Positions 6,808 to 14,772 of a DNA stretch of 49,129 nt are shown one piece after another. Numbering within the stretch: the first letter of the stretch is position 1; every line of letters begins with the position of its first letter. The notes under the pieces were generated by a model. The model had not been told where the DNA came from. It worked only from the letters and a program-made list of their open reading frames with translations, and did not search any database. This DNA is from an uncultured Chloroflexota bacterium. Its GTDB lineage: Bacteria; Chloroflexota; Anaerolineae; UBA4142; SHND01. The translations under genes and the position numbers were made by a program. The stretch is taken from positions 1 to 49,129 of the forward strand of contig CALMZO010000238.1 in assembly GCA_937870825.1 (NCBI GenBank). Reading direction: 5' to 3'.

Positions 6808-9288
6808 ATGTCTCGACGCCGCGCGCCGATAGCGCAACCTCTCGAAACTCTTGTCGAACAATCGAACCCGATTCGTACCTATCCGCTTGTCCCCGCGCGT
6901 GACACGGTCGTTTTTCCGCGTCTCATTTCGCCGATTACGGCAGGACGCGAACGTTCCGTGCGCGCGATTGAAGATGCAATGCTGCGCGACCAAAAAGTTG
7001 TCGTGTTCGCGCAAAAAGACCCGGAACTCCAAGAGGTTGGCATTGACGATTTGTATCTCGTCGGCACCGTGCTTTCGATTGGGCGAATGCTGCGAATGCC
7101 CGACGGCACGACGAGCGTGTTGGGACAAGGCGAAGCCCGCGCGCGTCTTTTGGAAATTGTCCAGACCGACCCGTTCATCAAAGTCCGCGTCGTCGAAATT
7201 CCCGAACCCCGCGACAATTCCGTCGAAACACAAGCGTTGAGCCGCGCGGTGTTGGCGCAATTTGAAAAAATTGTGCGGCTCAATTCCAATTTGCCCGAAG
7301 AAATGTACGTCGCGGCAATGAACGCGGAAGGCGCGGGCGCACTCGCCGACCTCATCGGCTCGTCACTCAATCTCGACATGTTGCAGCGCCAGGATTTGCT
7401 CGAAACGCTGGACGCGGCGGAGCGGCTCACCAAAATTTCGCGCATTCTCGAAAACGAACTCCAGGTCCTCGAACTGCAAAGCAAGATTCATACCCAAGTG
7501 CAAGAAGAGGTGGACAAGAATCAGCGCGAATATTATCTGCGCGAACAGATGCGCGTGATTCAACACGAGCTCGGCGAAATGGACGCGCAAGGGCGCGAAG
7601 TGTCCGAGATGCGCGAAAAAATCGCGGCGGCGGAAATGCCCGAAGAAGCGCGCTTGAAAGCGGAACACGAACTCGAACGCATTCAACAAATGCCGTTCGG
7701 TTCGCCCGAACTCGGCATCATTCGTACCTATCTCGATTGGCTCATCACCCTGCCGTGGAGAAACGCGACGCAGGACAATCTCGACATTCCCGCCGCCGCG
7801 AAATTATTGGACGAACATCATTACGGACTCAAACGCGCCAAAGAACGAATTTTGGAATACATCGCCGTTCGCAAACTCGCGGCGGAAAAAATGTCCACGC
7901 CCGTTTTGTGTTTCGTCGGTCCGCCCGGTACGGGAAAAACTTCGATGGGGCGCAGCATCGCGCAGGCGCTCGGCAGAAGTTTTGTGCGTGTGTCGCTGGG
8001 CGGCGTGCGCGACGAAGCCGAAATTCGCGGACATCGCCGCACCTACATTGGTGCGCTGCCCGGACGCGTGATTCAAACCATGCGCCGCGCAAAAACGGTC
8101 AACCCCGTCTTCATGCTCGACGAAATTGACAAAGTGGGCGCCGATTTTCGCGGCGACCCCAGCGCGGCGCTGTTAGAAGTTCTCGACCCCGAACAAAACA
8201 ATTCGTTCAGCGACCATTATTTAGAAGTGCCGTACGATTTGTCCAAAGTCATTTTCATCACCACCGCGAATTTACTCGACCCGATTCCGCCCGCGTTGTT
8301 GGACCGAATGGAAGTGATTGAATTTCCCGGCTACATCGAAGAAGAAAAACTCGCGATTGCAAAACAATTTATCATTCCGCGCCAACTCGAACAACACGGC
8401 CTCGTCGGCAAGCCAAAATTTTCGGACGAAGCGATTCGCGGACTGATTCGCGATTACAGTTACGAAGCGGGCGTCCGCAATTTGGAACGCGAGACCGCGC
8501 AAGTGTGCCGTAAAATCGCCCGCCAGGTCGCGGAAGGGAAACCCGTGCCAAACACCATCACGAAAGAATCGCTCAACAAGTATCTCGGTCCCGCGAAATT
8601 TTCCTATGGCATGAAGGAAGAGAACGACCAGATCGGCGTTGCCACCGGTCTCGCCGTCACAAACGCGGGCGGCGACACGATGGCGATTGAAGTGACGCTG
8701 ATGCCGGGCAAAGGCGGCCTCTTGCTCACGGGACAGCTCGGCGACGTAATGCAAGAGTCCGCGCAAGCCGCGCTCTCGTACGCGCGCACGAACGCAAAAC
8801 AACTCGGTCTGCGTTCCGATTTCGACAAACTCGACATTCACATTCACGTTCCCGAAGGCGCGATTCCGAAAGACGGACCCTCTGCCGGAATCACCATTGC
8901 CACCGCGCTCGTTTCCGCGTTATCCCAGCGCGCGGTCCACAAAGACATTGGCTTTACCGGCGAAATCACGCTGCGCGGGCGCGTGCTCCCCATCGGCGGC
9001 TTGCGCGAAAAAGTCATCGCCGCGCATCGCGCCGGATTGAAAACGTTGGTGATTCCCAAAAAGAATAAAAAAGATTTGGTAGATTTGCCGCGCCGCGTCC
9101 AACGTAATCTTAATTTGATACTCGTGGATTCGATGGACGAAGTGCTGCCCGTCGCGTTGATGCAGCACGAACCAAAACGCGCCGCCGCGCGTCGCGCCAA
9201 GAGCGCGCCGCGCGCCGGAAATGGGGCGCGTGCCGCACAGGTTTCGCGCGCATCGCATGGTTCGCGCGACAGGGCCATCGCGCGTTAG
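6808..9288 (+). CDS. lon: ATP-dependent protease Lon (LonA type)
   Basis: 826 residues from ATG 6808; the frame stays open up to 6646 but only through a repeat, so the earlier start was rejected. Order: N-terminal substrate-binding domain (about 25-215, TYPLVPARDTVVFPR), coiled linker, AAA+ module with Walker A GPPGTGKTS at about 371-379 and Walker B FMLDEID at about 435-441, then the protease domain with catalytic S692 (PKDGPSAGI) and K735 (LREKVIAAH), 43 residues apart as in E. coli Lon. It is cytosolic, degrading misfolded and regulatory proteins. The last 40 residues form an Arg/Ala-rich basic tail, unusual for Lon and perhaps DNA- or RNA-binding. No strong ribosome site precedes the start. 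Confidence 0.96.
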   Translation: MSRRRAPIAQPLETLVEQSNPIRTYPLVPARDTVVFPRLISPITAGRERSVRAIEDAMLRDQKVVVFAQKDPELQEVGIDDLYLVGTVLSIGRMLRMPDGTTSVLGQGEARARLLEIVQTDPFIKVRVVEIPEPRDNSVETQALSRAVLAQFEKIVRLNSNLPEEMYVAAMNAEGAGALADLIGSSLNLDMLQRQDLLETLDAAERLTKISRILENELQVLELQSKIHTQVQEEVDKNQREYYLREQMRVIQHELGEMDAQGREVSEMREKIAAAEMPEEARLKAEHELERIQQMPFGSPELGIIRTYLDWLITLPWRNATQDNLDIPAAAKLLDEHHYGLKRAKERILEYIAVRKLAAEKMSTPVLCFVGPPGTGKTSMGRSIAQALGRSFVRVSLGGVRDEAEIRGHRRTYIGALPGRVIQTMRRAKTVNPVFMLDEIDKVGADFRGDPSAALLEVLDPEQNNSFSDHYLEVPYDLSKVIFITTANLLDPIPPALLDRMEVIEFPGYIEEEKLAIAKQFIIPRQLEQHGLVGKPKFSDEAIRGLIRDYSYEAGVRNLERETAQVCRKIARQVAEGKPVPNTITKESLNKYLGPAKFSYGMKEENDQIGVATGLAVTNAGGDTMAIEVTLMPGKGGLLLTGQLGDVMQESAQAALSYARTNAKQLGLRSDFDKLDIHIHVPEGAIPKDGPSAGITIATALVSALSQRAVHKDIGFTGEITLRGRVLPIGGLREKVIAAHRAGLKTLVIPKKNKKDLVDLPRRVQRNLNLILVDSMDEVLPVALMQHEPKRAAARRAKSAPRAGNGARAAQVSRASHGSRDRAIAR

Positions 9289-9321
9289 ACTCGTTCGCTC
9301 CGCAAAATAGAAATTCGTGTC

Positions 9322-9681
9322 ATGCAAAATTGGAGAAAATTTTTGAACAGCTATCCACCGCAACTCCCCCCCCCGCAGCAACCCGGCTACAATCCGTACA
9401 ATCCCTATCAGGGCTATGACCCGAACGCCGATTACGTGCCGTGGCTGCCGGGGCGGCAAGGTCCTCGCTATTTGCCCATCGTCGCCGTCGTCGCGATTGT
9501 TTTGTTTTGCAGCTGCTGTGCATTTTTGGCAGGCACTGTTTTTGGAATCGAACTGCCCGGCTGGCTTGCGACGCCTTCGTCGCAAAACCAAAACAATTCC
9601 TCCGGCAATGAACAGCCGACGGAAGAGCCGACGCCTCCGGAACAATTCGAATGGCGTCTCATCTATCCGCAAAACACGTGA
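9322..9681 (+). CDS. Small single-pass membrane protein with Pro/Tyr-rich N-terminus
   Basis: 119 residues. The N-terminal 45 residues are Pro/Tyr/Gln/Asn-rich (YPPQLPPPQQPG, YNPYNPYQGYDPN), followed by one hydrophobic segment around residues 52-75 (YLPIVAVVAIVLFCSCC...AGTVFG) and a Ser/Asn/Glu/Pro-rich tail. It looks like an inner-membrane protein with a disordered cytoplasmic arm. No family recognised. A run of nine C at 9366-9374 encodes part of the Pro stretch and could slip. It lies 33 bases after lon on the same strand and is followed by a terminator, so it may be co-transcribed with lon. Confidence 0.6.
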   Translation: MQNWRKFLNSYPPQLPPPQQPGYNPYNPYQGYDPNADYVPWLPGRQGPRYLPIVAVVAIVLFCSCCAFLAGTVFGIELPGWLATPSSQNQNNSSGNEQPTEEPTPPEQFEWRLIYPQNT

Positions 9682-9688
9682 ACATTTT

Positions 9689-9729
9689 CAAAACCCGTCT
9701 TGTCGCCGCAAACGGGTTTTGCATTTTTT
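9689..9729 (+). terminator. Intrinsic terminator
   Basis: Stem caaaacccg (9689-9697) with cgggttttg (9713-9721), 15-base loop, then six T (9724-9729). It follows the small membrane protein and ends 4 bases before the next start codon. Confidence 0.75.
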
Positions 9730-9733
9730 AGGT

Positions 9734-11176
9734 ATGGAACCACTTGACCTCGACGCGCTGTACGCGCAGGGACAATCCGAAACTCTCGCGTTCGAACTTG
9801 AAAGTACACCGGTGCTTCGGTTCGCGGAAACCTTTTCCGCGCTCGCCAACACACAGGGCGGCATCGTACTCATCGGCATTGACCCGACAACGGACGCCGT
9901 CAAAGGACTGCGCGAAATGGAAACGACGCGCGAAAAAGCGCTCGCCGCCGGATTGCGCTGTGAGCCGCCGCTGGTGCTGCCGCGTCCCGCGATGGTGATG
10001 CTGGAAGGAAAACCGCTACTGCTCGTCACCGTCCCGTCCGGTCTGCCGCATGCCTACGCCCTGCGCGGAAAATATATGGCACGCGACGGCAAAAAAAATC
10101 GCGCGCTCGGTCCGCGTCAACTGCGCGATTTGTTGCGGCAGCGCGGCGAAGGCAATTTTGAAGCGCAAGTGCTGCAGGGCGCAACGCTCGACGAATTGGA
10201 CCGCGAACACGTGGACGCGTACGCAAAATTATTCTTGACCGATGTGAGTTCGCGCAGCCGTTGGGATGAAGGCACCCTCGATTTGTTGTTCCGTCGCGGC
10301 TGTCTCACCAAAGAATCCAGTACGTATCGTCCGACGATTGCGGGACTGTTGCTCTTTGGACGCGAGCCGCAGCGATTGTTGCCGAGCGCGGAAATTGTTC
10401 TCGTACGCTATTCGGGGACCGAAATGTCCGACACGTTCATTCGCGAAACAGCGCGCGGTTCCTTGCCCGAACAAATTCGCGCGGCAGAAACATTTCTCGT
10501 CGCAAACATGCGCAAAGGCGCGCGCATGTCGGATGGTTCGTCGGTGCGTTTCGCGAACCAGGCGTTCACCGCCGGGTTCCGACGCGAAGAAAAGCCGGAA
10601 TATCCAATGCCCGCCGTGCGTGAAGTGATTGTCAATGCGGTCGCGCATCGCGATTACCAAATTCGCGGCGAAGAAATTCGCGTGCTCATGTTCACCGACC
10701 GCATTGATGTCTATTCGCCCGGACGTTTGCCCGGACACATTACGCTGGAAAATATCGTCGAAGAACGTTTCGCGCGCAATGAAGTCATTGTTCAAGTGTT
10801 GACCGATTTGGGGTTTGTGGAACGGCTCGGGTATGGGATTGACCGCATCTTGCGCCAGATGAAAGAAGCGGGACTGCCGAAACCAAAATTTGAGGAAACG
10901 GCGAACGGGTTTCGCGTAACTCTGCGCGGCGCGGGCGACCAGTTTGTATCGAGCGAATTTGACCGGACTCGCTATCGGGACTTGCCGCTGAACGAACGTC
11001 AAAACGCCGCGCTTCAGGTGTTGCACAAAACGGGGCGCATCGGCAATCGCGACTTGAAAGAATTGTATCCCGATGTGAGTGACGAAACGATTCGCCGTGA
11101 TTTGGCGGACCTGGTCGACGCGGGGCTATTGCTAAAAATGGGAGACCGCAGGGGAACGTACTATATTTTGAAATAA
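9734..11176 (+). CDS. Schlafen/AlbA-type ATP-binding transcriptional regulator
   Basis: 480 residues from ATG 9734; the frame is open up to 9416, but that part overlaps another gene in a different frame and the terminator. N-terminal AlbA_2 (Schlafen-type) domain: GQSETLAFELESTP, FSALANTQGGIVLIGID. A central helical part follows, then a GHKL-like ATP-binding region around AVREVIVNAVAHRDYQIRG and LPGHITLENIVEERFARN. The C-terminal 70 residues form a winged helix-turn-helix (LNERQNAALQVLHKTGRIG..., DVSDETIRRDLADLVDAG). This architecture is typical of a widespread family of predicted transcriptional regulators with unknown ligands. It is not obviously linked to lon or to the convergent genes downstream. 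Confidence 0.85.
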   Translation: MEPLDLDALYAQGQSETLAFELESTPVLRFAETFSALANTQGGIVLIGIDPTTDAVKGLREMETTREKALAAGLRCEPPLVLPRPAMVMLEGKPLLLVTVPSGLPHAYALRGKYMARDGKKNRALGPRQLRDLLRQRGEGNFEAQVLQGATLDELDREHVDAYAKLFLTDVSSRSRWDEGTLDLLFRRGCLTKESSTYRPTIAGLLLFGREPQRLLPSAEIVLVRYSGTEMSDTFIRETARGSLPEQIRAAETFLVANMRKGARMSDGSSVRFANQAFTAGFRREEKPEYPMPAVREVIVNAVAHRDYQIRGEEIRVLMFTDRIDVYSPGRLPGHITLENIVEERFARNEVIVQVLTDLGFVERLGYGIDRILRQMKEAGLPKPKFEETANGFRVTLRGAGDQFVSSEFDRTRYRDLPLNERQNAALQVLHKTGRIGNRDLKELYPDVSDETIRRDLADLVDAGLLLKMGDRRGTYYILK

Positions 11177-11197
11177 GAAAAACGATGCGCCTTTGGT

Positions 11198-11809
11198 TTA
11201 CCGCATCGCCACTTGCGCATAACTCGCCTCGAGCAGCGGGCGCAGCACACCGCTCACACTTTTTTTGCAATCGGGCATCAACCCCGCGCATTTTTCCAAT
11301 GCCCACAATGCATTCGGCGTGTCGCCGCTTCGCAAGTGAACGCGCGCAATCGCCAGCCAATATGGCGCGGACAAATCGGGCATCGTGAACGCGAGTTGTT
11401 CCGCGCACTCGGACAACATTTGAGCCGCCGGCACACTTTGATTTTTGCCCACGCACACCGCGCACGCGTAAAAACGCGCCACCGCGTCCGCGACTTCGAT
11501 ATTGATTTGGCCCCGATAGACTGCGGGCAAATTTTTTATCGCACACGCCGCCTGCGCCCACACATCGGCTTGTTCCCATTCGCGGCGTGCGCACGCCCGC
11601 GCGAGACGCAACAGCATTTCCGTCAAACTGCGGCCGAGCGTGGGGTTCACAAGTGTACGCGGCAGCGGCTGATTCGACACTTCTATCGAGATGACGCGAT
11701 AGGGAACGAGTTCTTGCTCCAGATGGGATTGATACGCGACGCGCAGCAAAAACACGCGCCCCAGCGCCAAGAGCTCCAACGCGAGCGCGTACGCGTCATT
11801 CTCGTTCAC
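11198..11809 (-). CDS. TPR-like helical protein partner of the band 7 protein
   Basis: 203 residues if it begins at GTG 11809 (VNENDAYALALELLAL), overlapping the end of the band 7 gene by 14 bases and so probably translationally coupled. The frame is open further upstream, but only inside the band 7 gene. The sequence is alpha-helical with regularly spaced Ala/Leu; its last part (PYWLAIARVHLRSGDTPNAL, WALEKCAGLMPD) resembles a tetratricopeptide repeat. No signal peptide or membrane segment. It probably binds the SPFH protein or its clients. Function otherwise unknown. It converges with the Schlafen-type gene, with only 21 bases between the stops. Confidence 0.6.
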   Translation of the reverse strand: MNENDAYALALELLALGRVFLLRVAYQSHLEQELVPYRVISIEVSNQPLPRTLVNPTLGRSLTEMLLRLARACARREWEQADVWAQAACAIKNLPAVYRGQINIEVADAVARFYACAVCVGKNQSVPAAQMLSECAEQLAFTMPDLSAPYWLAIARVHLRSGDTPNALWALEKCAGLMPDCKKSVSGVLRPLLEASYAQVAMR

Positions 11810-13271
11810 TCGGCAATTCTCCCCGCATGCGCGGACGCACAAACAAGCGTGAAAGTGAATCGCGCGAGTACTCTTCGCGTTCGTCTTCACGGAGCAAATC
11901 GAGCGCGCGCAACAGTTCGCGGAACGTTCCCTCATCGAGCGTGTTGCCCATGGCCTGACGCAAGGTTTCGATGCGCCGCGCAAATTCCAACGCGCCGTCG
12001 GCGCGCGCTTTCATGCGCATTTCGTACGCTTCGGCTTCGCCTTCCGCATGAAGAATTTCGCGTTTCTTTTCCGCTTCGGCATTGAGCAGCTGCGCTTCTT
12101 TTTGCATGCGCGCCTGTTCCAGTTCGGCTTCGGCGAGACGTTTTTTTCTGGCGACTTGGTTGTCCGTTTCCAAATCTTGCTCCATGATTTGGTTCCACGT
12201 CTGATATGTTCGGTGCGCCAATTCGACGAGGTCCTGGGGCGGCTTGAGTTCGTCAAAGGAAACGCGCATCACTTCGACACCCCATTTCCAACACAAATCG
12301 TTGAGCCGCGTCTTGAGACGGCTCTCGACTTCGATGCGCGTCGCGGAGGGCAGCGCCGATTGCCCTAAAGCAAAAATCGCCGACATGGCTTCTGTCACGG
12401 GCGGCTTGGGCGGCGACACAAACAACTGCCACAGTTCGCATTCGCCAATCACGTTTTTGATTTGAAGAGCAATTTGTGCTTTGGTGCGCGTGCGCCACGT
12501 ATCGCTGGGCAGCAGCGCGCGCCGCAGTACATCCTCGGCAACCGTGTGCGTTTGCGTTTGTTCCAGTTGCCGCATATCTTGTTTGAGTTGAAACGTCACG
12601 CTCACTTTCACGTCCAAAGGAATCATGTCGCGTGTCATCATGCCTTTGAGCTCGGCAACTTCCCTTTGGGTTCGCAAATGTGCGTATCCTTTCACGCGGT
12701 CCAACAGAGTCAATTCGTGCGCGCCTGCGTGCAATACGATAAACTTGCCGTCGCGTTCGACCAAAGCCGCGCTTTCCCTGTCCAGATAAAGCCGCGCGGG
12801 CCCTACGCCTACCGTTTTAAAAAGTTCGCGGCGGCGCGCAAAATACGCATCCGTGCGAAACGAATCTTCCGCATTCATATCATCGCGCAGTGTGCCCTCC
12901 ATCACGCGAAATGCGGGGATGCTCGAATCCTCCGTCATGGTGGAGAGCAGCTCTTGCGCGCGTTCGCGTTCATTGACGCCGTAACGGGTCATAAACAGCG
13001 GCGCAATGGCATCGGTCGTCGAACGCACCAGCATGATCGAAACGAGCAGCACCGTCGCGGCGAGCACCAATCCCACACCCACTGCCGCACCAAGCGCAAG
13101 GGGACTGGAGAATTGCGCGGCGACGTAACCGATCACCATCGCAACGAGCGTCAAGAAGGGCAAGAGAAACGAAGCGGCAGTGGCAGAGATGCGGGGCAGC
13201 TTGAACGAAGGACGGGAGAGCGCGGCAGACGCGCGCAGTGCTCTTAGGTTCGGACGAGGAATCTGCGCCAT
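11796..13271 (-). CDS. SPFH/band 7 domain membrane protein
   Basis: 491 residues. Two adjacent N-terminal hydrophobic segments (about residues 30-55 and 57-82, e.g. ALGAAVGVGLVLAATVLL) anchor it in the membrane. A band 7/SPFH core spans about residues 150-350 (VGPARLYLDRESAALVERDG; DMIPLDVKVSVTFQLKQD; ELKPPQDLVELAHRTYQ). A long charged coiled coil follows (about 360-425; RKKRLAEAELEQARMQKEA, AEKKREILHAEGEAEAYEM), as in stomatins, prohibitins and flotillins. It probably forms oligomeric membrane scaffolds. It has its own promoter at 13335-13363 and is followed by the overlapping TPR-like gene. Confidence 0.85.
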   Translation of the reverse strand: MAQIPRPNLRALRASAALSRPSFKLPRISATAASFLLPFLTLVAMVIGYVAAQFSSPLALGAAVGVGLVLAATVLLVSIMLVRSTTDAIAPLFMTRYGVNERERAQELLSTMTEDSSIPAFRVMEGTLRDDMNAEDSFRTDAYFARRRELFKTVGVGPARLYLDRESAALVERDGKFIVLHAGAHELTLLDRVKGYAHLRTQREVAELKGMMTRDMIPLDVKVSVTFQLKQDMRQLEQTQTHTVAEDVLRRALLPSDTWRTRTKAQIALQIKNVIGECELWQLFVSPPKPPVTEAMSAIFALGQSALPSATRIEVESRLKTRLNDLCWKWGVEVMRVSFDELKPPQDLVELAHRTYQTWNQIMEQDLETDNQVARKKRLAEAELEQARMQKEAQLLNAEAEKKREILHAEGEAEAYEMRMKARADGALEFARRIETLRQAMGNTLDEGTFRELLRALDLLREDEREEYSRDSLSRLFVRPRMRGELPSERE

Positions 13272-13334
13272 GTGTACCTCAATCGGCTGTGCAAGGAAAA
13301 ATATCCATCGCCAGAAAATCTGAAACTTTGGTTC

Positions 13335-13363
13335 ATCTTAGCACACCCACCCTTGCACGACAA
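13335..13363 (-). promoter_or_regulatory. Promoter of the band 7 operon
   Basis: Minus-strand TTGTCG (13363-13358), 17-base spacer, TAAGAT (13340-13335) with a TG one base before the -10 (extended). It lies about 65 bases upstream of the band 7 start. Confidence 0.6.
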
Positions 13364-13374
13364 TAGGGCGCGAA

Positions 13375-13581
13375 TAGGGCAAACGCATTTGAAATTGCCG
13401 CGCCTGCATGAAATAGAATTTCACGGCTGAAAAAAGACAAAATGCTCCGCCTTCACAATCGCTGCGCGATTTAAACTTTTTTCAGACGGCAATTTCCAAT
13501 TGCTGAAACCCCGCGAATCGAACGGAAATTCGCATTATTCAGCACCTGCCCCAAAAACATTTTTCAAATGCGTTTGCCCTA
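13375..13581. other. 207-base highly self-complementary element (candidate structured RNA or MITE-like element)
   Basis: A 20-bp perfect inverted repeat closes the element: tagggcaaacgcatttgaaa (13375-13394) with its complement at 13562-13581. Inside, three nested helices fit without conflict: tgaaat/atttca (13409-13414/13418-13423), ctgaaaaaag/cttttttcag (13427-13436/13476-13485), and tgctgaa/ttcagca (13501-13507/13538-13544) enclosing gcgaat/attcgc (13513-13518/13528-13533). An alternative 10-bp stem, gaaattgccg/cggcaatttc (13391-13400/13487-13496), competes with the closing helix. No convincing ORF covers it. It could be a folded RNA, a non-autonomous mobile element with terminal inverted repeats, or both. 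Confidence 0.55.
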
Positions 13582-13746
13582 GGGCGAGAACGCTAAAATA
13601 CAAACGAGTGAGCAACGTGTAGCAAAATGTGATTTTTGAATTATCCCACACTATCCCACATGTATCCCACATAACGCGTAGCAGGATTCGCACAAGTGTT
13701 CTATAACGGTTTTTCCCCTCATTTTTTTGTTGTGCCCGCACACGGA
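13582..13746. other. Non-coding stretch with a triple 'tatcccaca' repeat
   Basis: Within the gene-free gap 13272-13811, this part contains three copies of tatcccaca starting at 13642, 13652 and 13663 (spacing 10 and 11), i.e. on one face of the helix. This suggests a protein-binding array, but nothing identifies the protein. Otherwise I see only T-rich sequence up to the promoter at 13747. Confidence 0.45.
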
Positions 13747-13774
13747 TTGACAAGGAACTCACGGAACCTATAAT
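13747..13774 (+). promoter_or_regulatory. Consensus sigma70 promoter (TTGACA-N16-TATAAT)
   Basis: Both hexamers match the consensus perfectly: TTGACA 13747-13752 and TATAAT 13769-13774, with a 16-base spacer. The predicted start, near 13781-13785, is followed by a GGAGG at 13801-13805 and a short ORF. It points toward the LuxR-type gene at 14063 and is the most consensus-like promoter noticed in the window. Confidence 0.75.
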
Positions 13775-13811
13775 GATTTTGCATTTTGATTTCTTTATTC
13801 GGAGGTTTAAA

Positions 13812-13883
13812 TTGAAATGGTTTCGTTTTTTTGCCCCCCCCCCACACACAGTTTCTCAATTCGGTAATTTCTTGGTCGATTGA
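13812..13883 (+). CDS. Possible 23-residue peptide with a C10 tract
   Basis: A TTG at 13812 sits 6 bases after GGAGG (13801-13805) and opens a frame reading MKWFRFFAPPPHTV and ending at TGA 13883. The tract T7-G-C10 (about 13825-13843) lies inside. Loss of one C would extend the frame to TAA 13923 (about 36 residues); gain of one C would stop it at TAA after 17-18 residues. It could be a phase-variable small protein, a leader peptide for the regulator at 14063, or chance. A later ATG (13817) is out of this frame and gives 16 residues. Confidence 0.3.
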   Translation: MKWFRFFAPPPHTVSQFGNFLVD

Positions 13884-14062
13884 GCGCGCGCCGCCCCCTA
13901 ACCTCATAGAGCTCACAAATTAAAGTCGCATGATTGGACTCTACGCTTCAGCGGGTTGACTGGCAGTAACCGCATAAATGCTCGAATCCGATACTGCGAA
14001 CTTCATTTGAGTTGTCTATTAGTTCCTCAAGGTCCATTTTTCTTTTTTCATTTGGAGGCATC

Positions 14063-14671
14063 ATGGCTGCGTCTGTAACCGCGCGCGTTTTGTTTATTGA
14101 CCCCAGTTATCTTTTGCATCAAGGAATCTGTCAAGCTCTTGGCTCCAATCAAACTCATCAAATCGAATGGGTGCAAAATTCCCAGTCAGGTCTCGCAAAG
14201 GGGAACCAATTTGACCTCGTGTTGATTGGACATAGTTTTGATGCGCGCACCGCGCTCGACCTATGTTCTGATTTACGCGCGTTAAACCCTCAAATCAAAA
14301 TCATCCTCATTAACCAAAACGCCGACAATGCGTTATTTCAAGAAGATGCTTTTATTGCTGGGGCATCGGCATGTCTCGCTCCATCCATCCCTCTACAAGA
14401 ATTGCCAGCCACATTGGAACAGGTCTCGCACGGCGCAAAATTATTTGAGCCAAAGATTCTTTCCGGAGTGTTTCAACTCGAACCGCTGACGAGACGAGAA
14501 ATTGAAATTCTGGAACAAATGGCCAAAGGAAAAACAGATAGGCAAATTGGTGACAGTCTATGTATCAGTGTCAACACTGCGCGCAATCATGTGCAAAATA
14601 TCTTGCGGAAATTGCAAGCGAATGACAGAGATGCAGCCGTGTGGCGCGCAAAGATTCGACGGTGGATTTGA
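14063..14671 (+). CDS. LuxR-type DNA-binding regulator with degenerate receiver domain
   Basis: 202 residues from ATG 14063, chosen because GGAGG lies 4 bases before it; the frame extends to 14012 without a ribosome site. N-terminal receiver-like fold (ARVLFIDPSYLLHQGICQAL; FDLVLIGHSFDARTAL; IKIILINQNAD), but the position of the phosphoacceptor Asp is occupied by Gly (LVLIGHS) and only one acidic residue of the usual pair remains (FIDPS). The C-terminal LuxR helix-turn-helix is intact (LTRREIEILEQMAKGKTDRQ...SVNTARNHVQNILRKL). It is probably phosphorylation-independent, perhaps controlled by ligand or by level. It is followed at 100 bases by genes for two secreted proteins, which may be its targets. 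Confidence 0.82.
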   Translation: MAASVTARVLFIDPSYLLHQGICQALGSNQTHQIEWVQNSQSGLAKGNQFDLVLIGHSFDARTALDLCSDLRALNPQIKIILINQNADNALFQEDAFIAGASACLAPSIPLQELPATLEQVSHGAKLFEPKILSGVFQLEPLTRREIEILEQMAKGKTDRQIGDSLCISVNTARNHVQNILRKLQANDRDAAVWRAKIRRWI

Positions 14672-14772
14672 TCTAAAATGTAGTATCTGCACTATTGCAT
14701 TTACCCTCTCTATTGCTGTAACCTAGATGTGGATGAAGGATCAAACCAATTTTTTCAAGAGGAGACAAAAAT

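Noticed and set aside
13642..13671. Iterons of a replication origin or plasmid
   Set aside because: No replication initiator gene, no DnaA-box cluster and no AT-rich unwinding region nearby; only three short copies.
13535..13849. A 104-codon minus-strand open frame
   Set aside because: It crosses the C-tract, the consensus promoter and part of the structured element, has no ribosome site, and its composition is unlike the neighbouring genes.
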